Assembly: GCA_947630835.1 (NCBI GenBank)
Contig: CANRIZ010000014.1
Location: 1 to 64,000, forward strand
DNA from: an uncultured Clostridia bacterium
GTDB lineage: Bacteria; Bacillota; Clostridia; Oscillospirales; Acutalibacteraceae
DNA: 64,000 nucleotides
Direction: 5' to 3'
Shown here: one piece after another, positions 51,840 through 60,914 of the stretch
Layout: every line of letters begins with the position of its first letter
Position numbering within the stretch: position 1 is the stretch's first letter
The notes under the pieces: generated by a model
Seen by the model: only the letters and a program-made list of their open reading frames with translations
Told to the model about the DNA's origin: nothing
Database searches by the model: none
Translations under genes and position numbers: made by a program

Positions 51840-52124
51840 TTATTGCAATTTTTTTAATTCTTCATATATGTGAGTTAAGCTTTTTTGCATAGCTTGAACT
51901 TCCTTTATAAGGGAGTTTACGGACGCTGTTTTGGAATTATCTCTGCACAAAATATAATCTGTTGAAACATCGAAAAAGTCCGCTAATTTTATTAAAGCAT
52001 AACTGTCCGGCAATGTTTTCTCGGTTTCATAATTTGAAAGAGTACGTTGGTCAATGCCCGTTGCATTGGAAACGTCAAGCTGTCTTAAATCTTTGTCTTC
52101 ACGAAGTTCACGAATTCTGTTCAA
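51840..52124 (-). CDS. XRE family transcriptional regulator
   Basis: A 94-residue protein: HTH at the start (IRELREDKDLRQLDVSNATG, IDQRTLSNYETEKTLPDSYA), LADFFDVSTDYILCRDN, and a C-terminal helix. Start codon is TTG with GGGGGAA seven bases before. A palindrome TACTAAAAAATTAGTA lies 25 bases upstream and is a probable operator. It stands alone, divergent from the dockerin protein gene. Confidence 0.87.
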   Translation of the reverse strand: MNRIRELREDKDLRQLDVSNATGIDQRTLSNYETEKTLPDSYALIKLADFFDVSTDYILCRDNSKTASVNSLIKEVQAMQKSLTHIYEELKKLQ

Positions 52125-52148
52125 AATAATTCCCCCTTATGTAGAATA

Positions 52149-52164
52149 TACTAAAAAATTAGTA
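52149..52164. promoter_or_regulatory. Palindrome, probable operator
   Basis: TACTAAAAAATTAGTA, a 16-bp palindrome between the XRE gene and a plus-strand promoter. Confidence 0.5.
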
Positions 52165-52171
52165 AACTTGC

Positions 52172-52200
52172 TTGACATACCAATAAATAGGCGTTATAAT
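52172..52200 (+). promoter_or_regulatory. Consensus promoter without a nearby gene
   Basis: TTGACA, 17 bases, TATAAT on the plus strand. The next coding start on that strand is 300 bases away and has its own promoter, so this promoter may make a long leader or an unannotated RNA. Confidence 0.7.
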
Positions 52201-52334
52201 TAATTCTATAGAAAAATATTAGTACAAGATTGACAAAATATTCAGCATTTCTTATGCAAAAAAATTCATTATTGAATATTTTGCATCGGTTCTTACTTTT
52301 GTTTTTATAAAAAACAATTGAAAACCAAGTCTTT

Positions 52335-52397
52335 TACCCTGATTTTTCGGCTTTTCACCCTGATGTTATTGAATTCGGGAAAAATAAGTTGTAAAAT
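52335..52397 (+). promoter_or_regulatory. Dockerin-gene promoter module 1 (paired ACCCTGAT boxes)
   Basis: TACCCTGAT at 52335 and CACCCTGAT at 52356 are direct repeats 21 bp apart, followed after four bases by TTGAAT, 17 bases, TAAAAT. The same module precedes the genes at 60915 and 63434. Spacing of two helical turns suits a dimeric activator such as a LytTR-type response regulator; that identification is inference. Confidence 0.7.
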
Positions 52398-52501
52398 AAA
52401 ACAATATAAGCAGTTTACAAAATCGGCGCGCCGGAGATATAAATCAACAAAAATTTTGCAGAAAAAGCAAATTAACTTTTCAAGGCAGAAAGGAAAATAT
52501 T

Positions 52502-53728
52502 ATGTTAAAAGCAGTCAAATCACATCAAAAAATTTTATCGGCGTTATTGTTGTTTGCAATAATAATAACAATCTTATCAACAGCGGGTTTTACCGCCTTT
52601 GCAAAAACGAACGGCGACATTGACAACAACGGCAAAGCGTCAACCGTAGACGCAAAGTGGATTTTACAGAATATCGCGGGGTCAAGAGAATTTACTCCGG
52701 AGCAAATAAAGGCGGCCGACCTCAACGGCGACGGCAAAATTACTACGGTCGACGTTAAATGGGTGCTTCAGATAGTTGCCCAAATGAGGGATCCCGAAAC
52801 ATTGGAGCTTATAGTAAACGAAGTGAAAATGACCGATTTTATCGGTATGCCTTTCAGCGAAGTGGTAAAATTATACGGTCAAAATTACAATTCGGATTAT
52901 ACCGAGTCGTCAACCAACCAAATGATTGTTTATTACTCGGATGAAAACATACCGTTTTCTTTCGTGTTGGATGTTGCCGATGACGCCTCGTCAAACGAAA
53001 ATCAAAAGCTTTCCGAAAGTAAGGTTTCGGCGGTAAAATACAGCGGAAATTATGAAAATATTGACGTTGATGTGGATGGAAGCGTGTCGTCCGATATAAC
53101 CTATTCGGAATTGAAAAATTCTAAAAAAGGTATTTTGTGGGAGGACGCTCCTATGATAGCATACACCTACAAGGCAGGCGATATATCGATTGATTTTGAA
53201 TACTACGATTTGCCGAGCGACGATTCCGTTGCGGACTTAATTTGCGTATCTAAAAGAAATTGGGAGCCGACGGAACAGGATTCGCTGTATTTAAACGATT
53301 ATATAATTTATCAATCGGTAATTGACGAATATAGGGACGAATGCAATAAAAACCATGGGGACAATTCTTGTCGATGTTCTTGGGCGCTATGCGATATAGA
53401 CGGTAATTCGCCGGAGGAATTAATAGTTCAAGAGGGCGAAAGCGAACAATCCAGAGTACAGCACATTTATACTGTAAAAGACGGAAAAGCCGTTGAATTG
53501 GGAGAGTATAACGCATGGCATTTATCCCTTTACGACGACGTTAAGGGAGACGGGAAGCTGGTTGGCGTTGACGGTATGTCGATGTCGGGAAACATTTACA
53601 GCATAAGCGTAAATATAAGCGATAATTCGCTGACGCGGGAAGTGGTAAAAAGCTTTTCGGATGTATCTGCCTGGCCGACATATCAAAATCCGATTGAATT
53701 TACAGAAATAAACGTTTCGATTTTTTAA
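52502..53728 (+). CDS. Secreted protein with N-terminal type I dockerin
   Basis: A 408-residue protein with a signal peptide (ILSALLLFAIIITILSTAGF, cleavage after AFA). Directly after it is a dockerin with two calcium-binding repeats: GDIDNNGKASTVDAKWILQN and DLNGDGKITTVDVKWVLQIV. Dockerins bind cohesins on scaffold proteins. The rest is not a known enzyme: residues about 105-250 are acidic with FIGMPFSEVVKLYGQNY, and near residue 295 CSWALCDIDGNSPEELIVQ resembles an integrin-like Ca-binding segment. An N-terminal dockerin is unusual. AAAGGAAAATATT precedes ATG. The 104 bases between promoter module and ATG form the leader. Confidence 0.88.
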   Translation: MLKAVKSHQKILSALLLFAIIITILSTAGFTAFAKTNGDIDNNGKASTVDAKWILQNIAGSREFTPEQIKAADLNGDGKITTVDVKWVLQIVAQMRDPETLELIVNEVKMTDFIGMPFSEVVKLYGQNYNSDYTESSTNQMIVYYSDENIPFSFVLDVADDASSNENQKLSESKVSAVKYSGNYENIDVDVDGSVSSDITYSELKNSKKGILWEDAPMIAYTYKAGDISIDFEYYDLPSDDSVADLICVSKRNWEPTEQDSLYLNDYIIYQSVIDEYRDECNKNHGDNSCRCSWALCDIDGNSPEELIVQEGESEQSRVQHIYTVKDGKAVELGEYNAWHLSLYDDVKGDGKLVGVDGMSMSGNIYSISVNISDNSLTREVVKSFSDVSAWPTYQNPIEFTEINVSIF

Positions 53729-53744
53729 AGCGCTTAAAAAAGAA

Positions 53745-53787
53745 AAAGCGGCAAGAGATTTAAGTTTATCTGCTTGCTGCTTTTTTA
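53745..53787 (+). terminator. Rho-independent terminator after the dockerin gene
   Basis: AAAGCGGCAAG pairs with CTTGCTGCTTT, followed by TTTTATTTT. Confidence 0.75.
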
Positions 53788-53803
53788 TTTTATTTTCGCT
53801 AAA

Positions 53804-55621
53804 TCAGGTATAATATTTTGCCTGGGCGTTCCACAATTCGCTGTATTTTCCCTGTCTGTCCAAAAGCTGTCGGTGGGTTCCCGTTTCAACGAGTCGGGCT
53901 TTATCGAAAACCGCTATTGAGTCGCAGAAAATACAGCTTGACAGTCTGTGCGAAATGTAAATTGCCGTTTTCCCGTCAACGAAGCTGTTGAAGCGGTTAT
54001 ATATCTCATTTTCGGCTATCGGGTCGAGCGCCGCCGTGGGTTCGTCGAGTATAACTACGGGGCTGTCCTTATACAGCGCTCTTGACAGCGCAAGCTTTTG
54101 GGCTTCGCCTCCCGAAATTTCAACGCCGTTTTTGTCAATATCCTTATACATATATGTGTTCTCGCCGTTCGGCATACGCTGTACCCTGTCGAGGATATTC
54201 GCCTGCTCAAGACAGCGGTAAAGCCTTTCTTTTTCAACCTGCGAGCCTGCGCAAACATTGTCCTTCAGCGGAATTGAAAACATTTTAAAATCCTGAAATA
54301 CGACGGAGTAAAGCTTTGTTATGCTGTCCTTTGCGTACTCCTTTATGTTGAAGCCGTTTAGCAGAATTTCCCCGCTTGTTGCGTCGTAGAGCCTGCACAT
54401 CAGCTTTATAAAGGTGGTTTTGCCGCTTCCGTTCCTGCCGACCACCGCCAAGCGTTCGTTTGGCTTTATTTTAATGCTTATGTTTTCAAGCGCGAAGCTG
54501 TCCGAGCCCGGGTACTTAAAGGAAACGTTTTTAAACTCAATTTCGATTTTATCCGAGTTAAGCTCTCTGCTTCCGTATTCCCTGTCCGACTGTGCCTCGA
54601 TTATTTCAAAATAAATCTCCGCAAGCGGTAAAATTTCCGCAAGCTTTCCGAGCGTGTTGGCGATTTGCATTATGCCGTTTATTATCTGCATAAACGCTCC
54701 GCAGTACATTACCAAAGCGCCTATGTCGAACAGCCCGAAATTTGCCTTAACGCCGATAAACACATAAACGCCGAAAGCTACGGCGGCGCCCATTACTGCG
54801 ACTACGGAGCTCGTTTTTGCGGTCCGCAGCGAAATTTTACGCAAGGTTTCCTCGCCGTCGGTAAGTATTTTTTCGGACGCCGTGCGGTTAATTAAATCCT
54901 GTTCCTTGTAAAGCCTTATCTCCTTGCCCGTTTTGTAGTCGGAAAAAATATCTATAAAGCGGTAGAACAGCCTGTCAAGCGTGGCGTACGCCTCGTTCGC
55001 CGCAAGATACGATTTGTTCATTCTTATCGCTATGAGAAGCATCGCAACCGCCATAGCGGCTATAATTGCAATCAGCGAAATCAGGAACACGGGCTTTTCA
55101 AAGAACGATTCGCCGGTTTCGGTAAAGCCGATTTTTAAAAGCGGAAATATCATAATTACCGAAACCGCAACGGTGTATATGCCGCTTATGAATACCTGAG
55201 TTGTCCACATAAAATACGGGAATCTCGCCCAGCGGCTCGAGCCTGCCTCCTCATGCTTATGAATAAGCTCCCTGTAATGCTCGTCCTGCAATTTATCGTA
55301 TTCCGTGTTAAAAAGCTTTTCCGCCGTTTTAAAGTTTTCCCTGTCAAACAGCAGGTTCCTGAGGCGTTCGGAGCGGTCGTCGAGAAATTCCCCTGCGAAA
55401 ATCAGGATAAAGTTAAGCAAAACGGCGGCTGTGATGTAGATAATTATATCCTTATATTCTGCGCCGAGCGTTAGCAGGGAAACGATTTTTGCGCTGAAAT
55501 ATATGTTTATAAACGGCTTCGACGAGGAAATCAGGGCGCACAAAACCGTCACGGGCTCAATTCTTTTATCAAGCCTTGCTATCTCGCCGTACATTTTAAA
55601 AACCATTTTAAAATTATTCAC
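53804..55621 (-). CDS. ABC exporter half-transporter, subunit 2
   Basis: A 605-residue protein with an N-terminal membrane domain (about six helices, residues 20-330) and a C-terminal ATPase: Walker A VVGRNGSGKTTFIKL, Q-loop FQDFKMF, signature EISGGEAQKLALSRA, Walker B VVILDEPTAALDP and the H-loop YISHRLSS. It starts at GTG overlapping the end of the partner gene by eight bases. Such pairs form heterodimers that export lipids, drugs or peptides. Both ATP sites look intact. Substrate unknown. Confidence 0.93.
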   Translation of the reverse strand: MNNFKMVFKMYGEIARLDKRIEPVTVLCALISSSKPFINIYFSAKIVSLLTLGAEYKDIIIYITAAVLLNFILIFAGEFLDDRSERLRNLLFDRENFKTAEKLFNTEYDKLQDEHYRELIHKHEEAGSSRWARFPYFMWTTQVFISGIYTVAVSVIMIFPLLKIGFTETGESFFEKPVFLISLIAIIAAMAVAMLLIAIRMNKSYLAANEAYATLDRLFYRFIDIFSDYKTGKEIRLYKEQDLINRTASEKILTDGEETLRKISLRTAKTSSVVAVMGAAVAFGVYVFIGVKANFGLFDIGALVMYCGAFMQIINGIMQIANTLGKLAEILPLAEIYFEIIEAQSDREYGSRELNSDKIEIEFKNVSFKYPGSDSFALENISIKIKPNERLAVVGRNGSGKTTFIKLMCRLYDATSGEILLNGFNIKEYAKDSITKLYSVVFQDFKMFSIPLKDNVCAGSQVEKERLYRCLEQANILDRVQRMPNGENTYMYKDIDKNGVEISGGEAQKLALSRALYKDSPVVILDEPTAALDPIAENEIYNRFNSFVDGKTAIYISHRLSSCIFCDSIAVFDKARLVETGTHRQLLDRQGKYSELWNAQAKYYT

Positions 55622-57392
55622 TTACAGCCACCCCCTGTTCCTTGTAATAGTAGCTTTGCATATTGTACATTCTGTAATACGCGCCCTTGGCTTCCATCAA
55701 CTCCCTGTGCGTGCCCTCTTCGGTTATCCTGCCGTCGGACATAAACAAAATTCTGTCGCAAAACCTTGTGGAGGAGAGCCTGTGAGAGATAAAAAACGAG
55801 AGCTTGCCGCAAGTAAGCTCGTTATATTTAAGGTAAAGCTCGTTTTCCGCTATGGGGTCGAGCGCCGCCGTGGGTTCGTCGAGTATCAGCACCGGAGCGT
55901 CCTTGTAAATTGCCTTTGCAAGCAAAAGCTTCTGCTTTTCTCCGCCGGAAAAATCAACGGCATTATTGTATACTCGGCTGTCCATAAGGCTGTTTTCCCT
56001 TTCGGGCAGGGAGTTGATTTTTTCCGATATTCCCGCTTTTTCAAAGGCGAGATTCAGCTTTTCGGCGTCATATTCCGCCGTGGCGCATATGTTTTGAGCA
56101 ACCGTCATAGGCAAAAAGTAGTAATCCTGAAAAATGGGAGCGAACAAGTCGAAACAGCTTTCCTTGGAAATGCCGCTTACGTTCTCGCCGTTTATCAAAA
56201 TTTCCCCGTCGGAAGCGGCGTAAAGCCCGCAAAGCAGCTTGATAAGCGTGGTTTTGCCCGCTCCGTTTTCGCCGACTATTGCAATTTTTTCTCCCTGCTT
56301 AAATGTGACGTTGATATTTTTTACGGCTTCCTCATGAGCCGAGGGGTATTTGTAAGAAACGTTTTTAAACTCTATGCGGTTTACCTCTTTTGAACGGAGC
56401 TTCTCGCCCTTTTCCACGGTATCCTCGCCGTCTATATAGGCAATAAAGGCTTCGCACTCCTTGCAGCTTTTCCCGATGTTGATAACGGAAAGTATAAGCC
56501 CCCGAACCCAATTTGAAAAACCGGTGACGACGCCGAAATAGAAAACGAAATCCGAAACCCCTATACGTCCTTGCGTTACAAGATAAACGAGATAGAAATA
56601 GGCTATGGCTTCACGCACGCAATTGAGCAAAGCCAGCAGGAAATCAGCCGCCGCGTCCTGATGGGAAAGCTTTGAATAAACCTTTTCCGTTTCGTACATG
56701 GCGCAAGCAAGTGCCTTTATAAAGTAATCGCTGAGACTGTACAGCTTTATATCCTTTGCCGCAGAGCCGTCCTTGCAAAGTCTGTAAAAATAATTAAACC
56801 TGTTTAAATGCTTAGAAGCCTCGCCGTATGTTTCGTCCTCTTTTAAAAACAAATCTTTAAGTATGAAAAATTCCACGGCGCATGAGGCTACTATGAGCAA
56901 AACTATAAAAAAGTTTATTTTTATTATCAAAGCGCCCGAAGCTATTACGCCCACTGCGGCAACGCAAAACTGATTGCACCTGTCGATAAAGCTTTCTCCG
57001 CCCGACCAGCGGCCGCTGTAAAACTTTTCGGCGCGCTTTTGTATTTCACGCTTTTCAAGGTTTTCGATATTAACGTAATCCGTCTTTAAATTTTTTTCAA
57101 AAGCCATAACCGCATAGCGCATACGCACTATCCTTGCGCCGCCCCTGACAAGCTCCTGCATAAACGGGTCCATCCAAATGGTTAAGGTTAAAAGCAAGCT
57201 TAAAAGGCCGACAATCAATATCAGCCTTTGAGTTGTAACGCCCTGTGTAACGGCGTCTATTATTGCTTTTGGTATATAAGCGGTTACTATGGGCTGAAAA
57301 ACAAGCGCGGGAATACGGACGAAAAAGCAAACGAGGCTTTTTTTATCCCAGCTTATCCAATTCTTCAGCATATATTCAATATACTTTTTCAT
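55614..57392 (-). CDS. ABC exporter half-transporter, subunit 1
   Basis: A 592-residue protein with the same layout as its partner: membrane domain to about residue 320, then Walker A IVGENGAGKTTLIKLL, signature VDFSGGEKQKLLLAKA, Walker B VLILDEPTAALDP and H-loop FISHRLSSTRF. ATG 57392 follows GAGGAGAATAAA; the track adds ten codons upstream. It comes first in the two-gene operon. The end overlaps the partner start. The degenerate signature (FSGGE) is common in this group. Confidence 0.93.
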   Translation of the reverse strand: MKKYIEYMLKNWISWDKKSLVCFFVRIPALVFQPIVTAYIPKAIIDAVTQGVTTQRLILIVGLLSLLLTLTIWMDPFMQELVRGGARIVRMRYAVMAFEKNLKTDYVNIENLEKREIQKRAEKFYSGRWSGGESFIDRCNQFCVAAVGVIASGALIIKINFFIVLLIVASCAVEFFILKDLFLKEDETYGEASKHLNRFNYFYRLCKDGSAAKDIKLYSLSDYFIKALACAMYETEKVYSKLSHQDAAADFLLALLNCVREAIAYFYLVYLVTQGRIGVSDFVFYFGVVTGFSNWVRGLILSVINIGKSCKECEAFIAYIDGEDTVEKGEKLRSKEVNRIEFKNVSYKYPSAHEEAVKNINVTFKQGEKIAIVGENGAGKTTLIKLLCGLYAASDGEILINGENVSGISKESCFDLFAPIFQDYYFLPMTVAQNICATAEYDAEKLNLAFEKAGISEKINSLPERENSLMDSRVYNNAVDFSGGEKQKLLLAKAIYKDAPVLILDEPTAALDPIAENELYLKYNELTCGKLSFFISHRLSSTRFCDRILFMSDGRITEEGTHRELMEAKGAYYRMYNMQSYYYKEQGVAVSE

Positions 57393-57454
57393 TTTATTCT
57401 CCTCAAAGCAAAATAAAACCAATATATTGCGTACGCCTTTACTTATTCGCTTAT

Positions 57455-58849
57455 TTACTTATTTTTTTCGTCAAGCTCCTCAATTTCCGCCTTTTCAAAG
57501 ACAAAGTTTTTAAGTATTTCCCTGTTTTCCTCAAGGTCTATAAGCAAAACGTCCTGTCCTCTTCTCCTGCCGCTTCTCCAAGTGTCGGGCGCCGGAATTT
57601 GCTGCTGCGCCAGGTCGTAGAAAATATATTTTATACTGCTTGTCCCAAGCTTCATTAAATTGTCGGAGTCGAGGTCGGTTTCAAGCATGGGCATAATGTT
57701 GTTAAGCATTTTGACAAGGTCCGCGGGATTGGCGGATTTAAACTTTGAAAGCGCGGCGGAAATTACCTTCCTTTGGCGCTGCGTCCTCATAAAATCGCTG
57801 TCGAGATAGCGTATTCTTGAATACCAAAGCGCCTGTTCGCCGTTAAAATGATTTACTCCGCCGCTTATCTTGTCGGGGAAAGCGTTTTTCTCCCTGCTTG
57901 TCATATGGTCCCTGCTGTTTATGTATTTCGCCTCTTTTTCGCTTACCTCTACGTCTACGCCGCCGAGAGCGTCGATAACGGTTGTGAACATATCGAAGTT
58001 TACAAGCACATAGTTGTCAATATCAATTTTAAAATTGTATTCGAGCGTATCGACAAGCAACTGAGTTCCGCCATAGCTTTGCGAGGCGTTCAGCTTTGCG
58101 GTTTTGTAACCGGGAATATCAATGTATGTATCTCTCAGGAAAGACGTAAGCTTTAACTGCTTGTTGTTGTCGTCGATGCTTAAAAGCATCATAGTGTCGG
58201 AACGGGTTGCGGAATTTGATTCGCCCTCCCTTGCGTCGACGCCGACGAGCAGTATATTCTTCACCCCGTCTTTGGTTAAAAGCTCCGCCGAGGAGATATA
58301 TTCGTTTGCTTTAAGCTCCGAATAGTTTACCTTTTCGGTAAGGGATTTTGCAAATAAAAATCCCAGGACAACCGCCACAACGAGTACAATTAAAATTATT
58401 ATAAGCACGGCTTTAAAAATCCCTTTTGCGGCGGATTTCGATTTATTGCCCTTCGCCCTTTGGCGACCCGAGGAAATATCCTCGCTTATATCGTCGTCGA
58501 AGCGCTTTTGCGAAACTCTTTGCGCCTTCCTTTGAGCGTTCCTGTCGTAATTATAGGAATAGGGGTTGCGCCTTACGTTGGAGCTTTCCCTGCGCCTGTC
58601 GGCGGAGGGAGGAGTCATAACCTCGCTGTTGTTTTTAAAATATTCATCGGCAAAAAGGTCGTAATCGTCCTTGCCGGAGTCGTTTTTTGTTTTGCCGCTG
58701 AAAATATCCTCAAATTTTTCGGCAAAATCGTCCTCCGGCAGAGATTCTCCGCCGCCGTTTGAATATATATCCTCAAATCCGTTCTTTTCGGACGAAGAAA
58801 AAACATCGTCAAAAGCATTGTCGTCAAATTTAAAATCCTTGGGATCCAA
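57455..58849 (-). CDS. LytR-CpsA-Psr (LCP) family protein
   Basis: A 464-residue membrane protein that probably attaches wall polymers (teichoic acid or capsule) from lipid carriers to peptidoglycan. It has an acidic cytoplasmic tail of about 140 residues, one helix (GIFKAVLIIILIVLVVAVVL), then the LCP domain: NILLVGVDAREGESNSATRSD, LTSFLRDTYIDIPGYKTAKL, DALGGVDVEV, and WYSRIRYLDSDFMRTQRQRK. The Arg and Asp residues that bind the pyrophosphate lipid are present. Start is TTG 58849, eight to ten bases after AAGGAAGGGG. Single gene. Confidence 0.93.
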   Translation of the reverse strand: MDPKDFKFDDNAFDDVFSSSEKNGFEDIYSNGGGESLPEDDFAEKFEDIFSGKTKNDSGKDDYDLFADEYFKNNSEVMTPPSADRRRESSNVRRNPYSYNYDRNAQRKAQRVSQKRFDDDISEDISSGRQRAKGNKSKSAAKGIFKAVLIIILIVLVVAVVLGFLFAKSLTEKVNYSELKANEYISSAELLTKDGVKNILLVGVDAREGESNSATRSDTMMLLSIDDNNKQLKLTSFLRDTYIDIPGYKTAKLNASQSYGGTQLLVDTLEYNFKIDIDNYVLVNFDMFTTVIDALGGVDVEVSEKEAKYINSRDHMTSREKNAFPDKISGGVNHFNGEQALWYSRIRYLDSDFMRTQRQRKVISAALSKFKSANPADLVKMLNNIMPMLETDLDSDNLMKLGTSSIKYIFYDLAQQQIPAPDTWRSGRRRGQDVLLIDLEENREILKNFVFEKAEIEELDEKNK

Positions 58850-58971
58850 ACAAAACGCCCCTTCCTTTTTATCTTAGGTATATATTTTACATTAAATAAG
58901 AGATTTTCTCAACATATTTTTATAAAAAAGCATAGATTTACGGCGAACGGCGGGTAATTGTAAAAAATAGC

Positions 58972-59000
58972 TTGAAACATTCGCCGAAAAACTGTATAAT
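58972..59000 (+). promoter_or_regulatory. Promoter of the Nudix gene
   Basis: TTGAAA, 17 bases, TATAAT, 28 bases before the ATG at 59029. Confidence 0.75.
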
Positions 59001-59028
59001 AATTGCAGTTTTTTTAAAGGAGTATTTT

Positions 59029-59760
59029 ATGCTTGGTAAATATGTCAGAGTAAGGGTTACCAAACCCATGGGTGCTTTTGACAGTAAAACGGGTAAAATT
59101 TACCGGCTGAATTACGGAATTATCGAGAGCGGACTTGATCCGAGGACTCCCGTTAGGGGAGCGTATATTATGGGCGTTACGCATGCCGTTCACGGTTTTG
59201 AGGGCAGGGTCGTAGCCGTAATCAGGCTGCCGGAAAGGCAGGGAATTTTTCTTGTAGTCGCACCCAAAAGCAAAAGGCTTATTATTAACGATATTAAGCA
59301 GGAAATCGAATACATGTATAAAAACACCGCTTATTCAATAGAATGTTTATATGAAAAATCTTGCGGCGCAATAGTTTTTCGCGTTATCGGCGGCGAAAAA
59401 AGATTTTTACTTATCAAGAATAAGCGCAGTAACCACTGGGGCTTCCCGAAGGGGCATATAGAGCAGGGCGAAACCGAGGAGGAAACCGCCAAGAGGGAAG
59501 TGCTTGAGGAATCGGGCATACACATAAGGATTTTTCCCGGGTTTAAGGACAAATCGGAATATACAATCAGGGGCAAAATCGAAAAAAGCGTTTCCATTTT
59601 CCTTGCCACAACGGACGACGAAAATACCGTCATCCAGCCCGAGGAAATCGAGGATTACGTTTGGCTTGATTATGAATCGGCTATGAAAACGCTTAATCAT
59701 TTGAATGACAGAAATATTTTGCAGTACGCCAAAAAATATATCGACGAAAACGGTATTTGA
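59029..59760 (+). CDS. Nudix hydrolase with N-terminal pyrophosphatase-like domain
   Basis: A 243-residue protein of two parts. Residues 1-95 (KYVRVRVTKPMGAFDSKTGK, YRLNYGIIESGLDP, HGFEGRVVAVIRLPERQG) resemble a degenerate family I inorganic pyrophosphatase fold. Residues 105-240 are a Nudix domain with the complete box GHIEQGETEEETAKREVLEESGI. Nudix enzymes hydrolyse nucleoside diphosphate-linked compounds; a linked pyrophosphatase-like part could bind the product. ATG 59029 follows AAAGGAGTATTTT; the track starts within the promoter. The next gene begins 15 bases after the stop. Confidence 0.88.
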   Translation: MLGKYVRVRVTKPMGAFDSKTGKIYRLNYGIIESGLDPRTPVRGAYIMGVTHAVHGFEGRVVAVIRLPERQGIFLVVAPKSKRLIINDIKQEIEYMYKNTAYSIECLYEKSCGAIVFRVIGGEKRFLLIKNKRSNHWGFPKGHIEQGETEEETAKREVLEESGIHIRIFPGFKDKSEYTIRGKIEKSVSIFLATTDDENTVIQPEEIEDYVWLDYESAMKTLNHLNDRNILQYAKKYIDENGI

Positions 59761-59775
59761 TTTAAGGAGCGACAT

Positions 59776-60264
59776 ATGGCTGAAACCTTAGCGACATTTT
59801 TTGTTGAACTTTTTAAGGATAAAATCCCGCCGGAGCTTACGGTTTTTGTAATTTCCCTTTTCCCCATACTTGAGTTAAGAGGCTCTATGATTGCGGCAAG
59901 GCTTTTGGAAATGGATTTTTTAAAGGCTTTTATTATCTCGTATATAGGCAATATGATTCCAATTCCGTTTATATTGCTGTTTATTCAAAAAATCTTTGAG
60001 TTTTTGAGAAGATATAAATTCTTTGAGAAAATTATAACAAAGTTAGAGGCTAAAACCGAGCGCAACAAGGAAAAGGTTTTGCGCTATAAATCCTGGGGCT
60101 TGCTTATTTTTGTGGCGGTACCTCTGCCGGGAACCGGCGGCTGGACGGGCGCTCTTATGGCGGCGCTGTTGGGAGTCGATTTTAAACGCTCCCTCGGAAT
60201 TATTGCGCTGGGAGTACTGATTGCGGGGATAATAATGTCGCTTATCACTTACGGAATTTTTTAA
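59776..60264 (+). CDS. Small multidrug export-like membrane protein (COG2426)
   Basis: A 162-residue protein with about five helices. VISLFPILELRGSMIAARLL, YIGNMIPIPFILLFI and FVAVPLPGTGGWTGALMAAL are the signatures of the Sm_multidrug_ex family. The two Pro/Gly loops with PELRG-like and PLPGTGGW motifs resemble DedA-type reentrant loops. Function as an exporter is only an annotation name. AAGGAGCGACAT precedes ATG. It is probably co-transcribed with the Nudix gene. Confidence 0.9.
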   Translation: MAETLATFFVELFKDKIPPELTVFVISLFPILELRGSMIAARLLEMDFLKAFIISYIGNMIPIPFILLFIQKIFEFLRRYKFFEKIITKLEAKTERNKEKVLRYKSWGLLIFVAVPLPGTGGWTGALMAALLGVDFKRSLGIIALGVLIAGIIMSLITYGIF

Positions 60265-60312
60265 ACTTTAATCGCGTTTCTCTCTAAAAAGAAAAAGTAA
60301 TAATGTAAAATT

Positions 60313-60352
60313 AAAGCGGTTGTGCCGAGGCAAATTTCGGTATAGCCGCTTT
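60313..60352 (+). repeat. 40-nt hairpin repeat, copy 1
   Basis: AAAGCGG...CCGCTTT with an inner CCGA/TCGG stem. It lies 49 bases after the exporter gene and may serve as its terminator. Related copies are at 60672, 62946 and 63187. The surrounding 60353-60491 has no gene. Confidence 0.7.
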
Positions 60353-60491
60353 GGTTTGTTAGCTTGTATTAATTTGATTAAGAAAAAATTGCTTTTACAA
60401 AGCAATAGGAAACCCCCGGCGAGGGTTTCCCACGATAAAACAGTCCACCGGACTGTTTTATCTCCCTTCCTGCGCTTTTTGAAGTAAAAGT

Positions 60492-60787
60492 ATTTCGCAG
60501 TCTGCGGACTGCGACGAGGGCTTTGCCCCTCGACCCCACCGACTTTTGTAAAAGTCGGGGAAAACATTGATTGTCGCCCGCCGCAAATTTAAGCGAAGCT
60601 TTGACTTCTGTCCGCCGAAAGCTTAAACAGGCATTTACAAAAAGTTCAAGTCAAAAAGTTAAGTTAAAAATCAAGCGGTTATGACGAGGCAAAATTCGGT
60701 ATAACCGCTTTGATTTTCATCTGTAAAAGGCAAAATCCAAGTTTTATACCCTGATCTCTCGGTCATTCACCCTGATTGTATTGAAAT
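60492..60787. repeat. About 300-bp direct repeat, left copy
   Basis: Starts with ATTTCGCAGTCTGCGGACTG and ends with the promoter of the leucine-rich-repeat gene. It contains GACTTTTGTAAAAGTC (palindrome), a 40-nt hairpin copy and the paired ACCCTGAT boxes. The right copy at 63004-63303 is nearly identical apart from a longer C run and scattered changes. Minus-strand ORFs in both (60268-60567 and 62582-63082) are chance frames across the repeat. Confidence 0.88.
60672..60712 (+). repeat. 40-nt hairpin repeat, copy 2
   Basis: CAAGCGGTTATGACGAGGCA followed by AAATTCGGTATAACCGCTTTG, inside the left copy of the 300-bp repeat. Confidence 0.75.
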
Positions 60788-60809
60788 TCAAATTTTTAAG
60801 TTGTAAAAT
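60747..60809 (+). promoter_or_regulatory. Dockerin-gene promoter module 2
   Basis: TACCCTGAT and CACCCTGAT 21 bp apart, then TTGAAA, 17 bases, TAAAAT. Identical design to modules 1 and 3. Confidence 0.72.
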
Positions 60810-60914
60810 CAAAAGTGTCAGAAAAAATTTGCAAAATCGGCGTATGGCAGAATAGAAGTTCAACAAATAATCCGCCGAAAATCACAATATATTTTATCTC
60901 GGAAAGGAAAAATT

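Noticed and set aside
55503-56393. 296-residue plus-strand ORF.
   Set aside because: It is antisense to both ABC exporter genes, has no family features, and those genes have complete ATPase motifs.
60268-60567. Minus-strand ORF MFSPTFTKVGG..., also found as 62582-63082.
   Set aside because: Both arise from the 300-bp direct repeat; the shared translated start reflects repeated non-coding DNA, and the second one runs antisense through the dockerin end.
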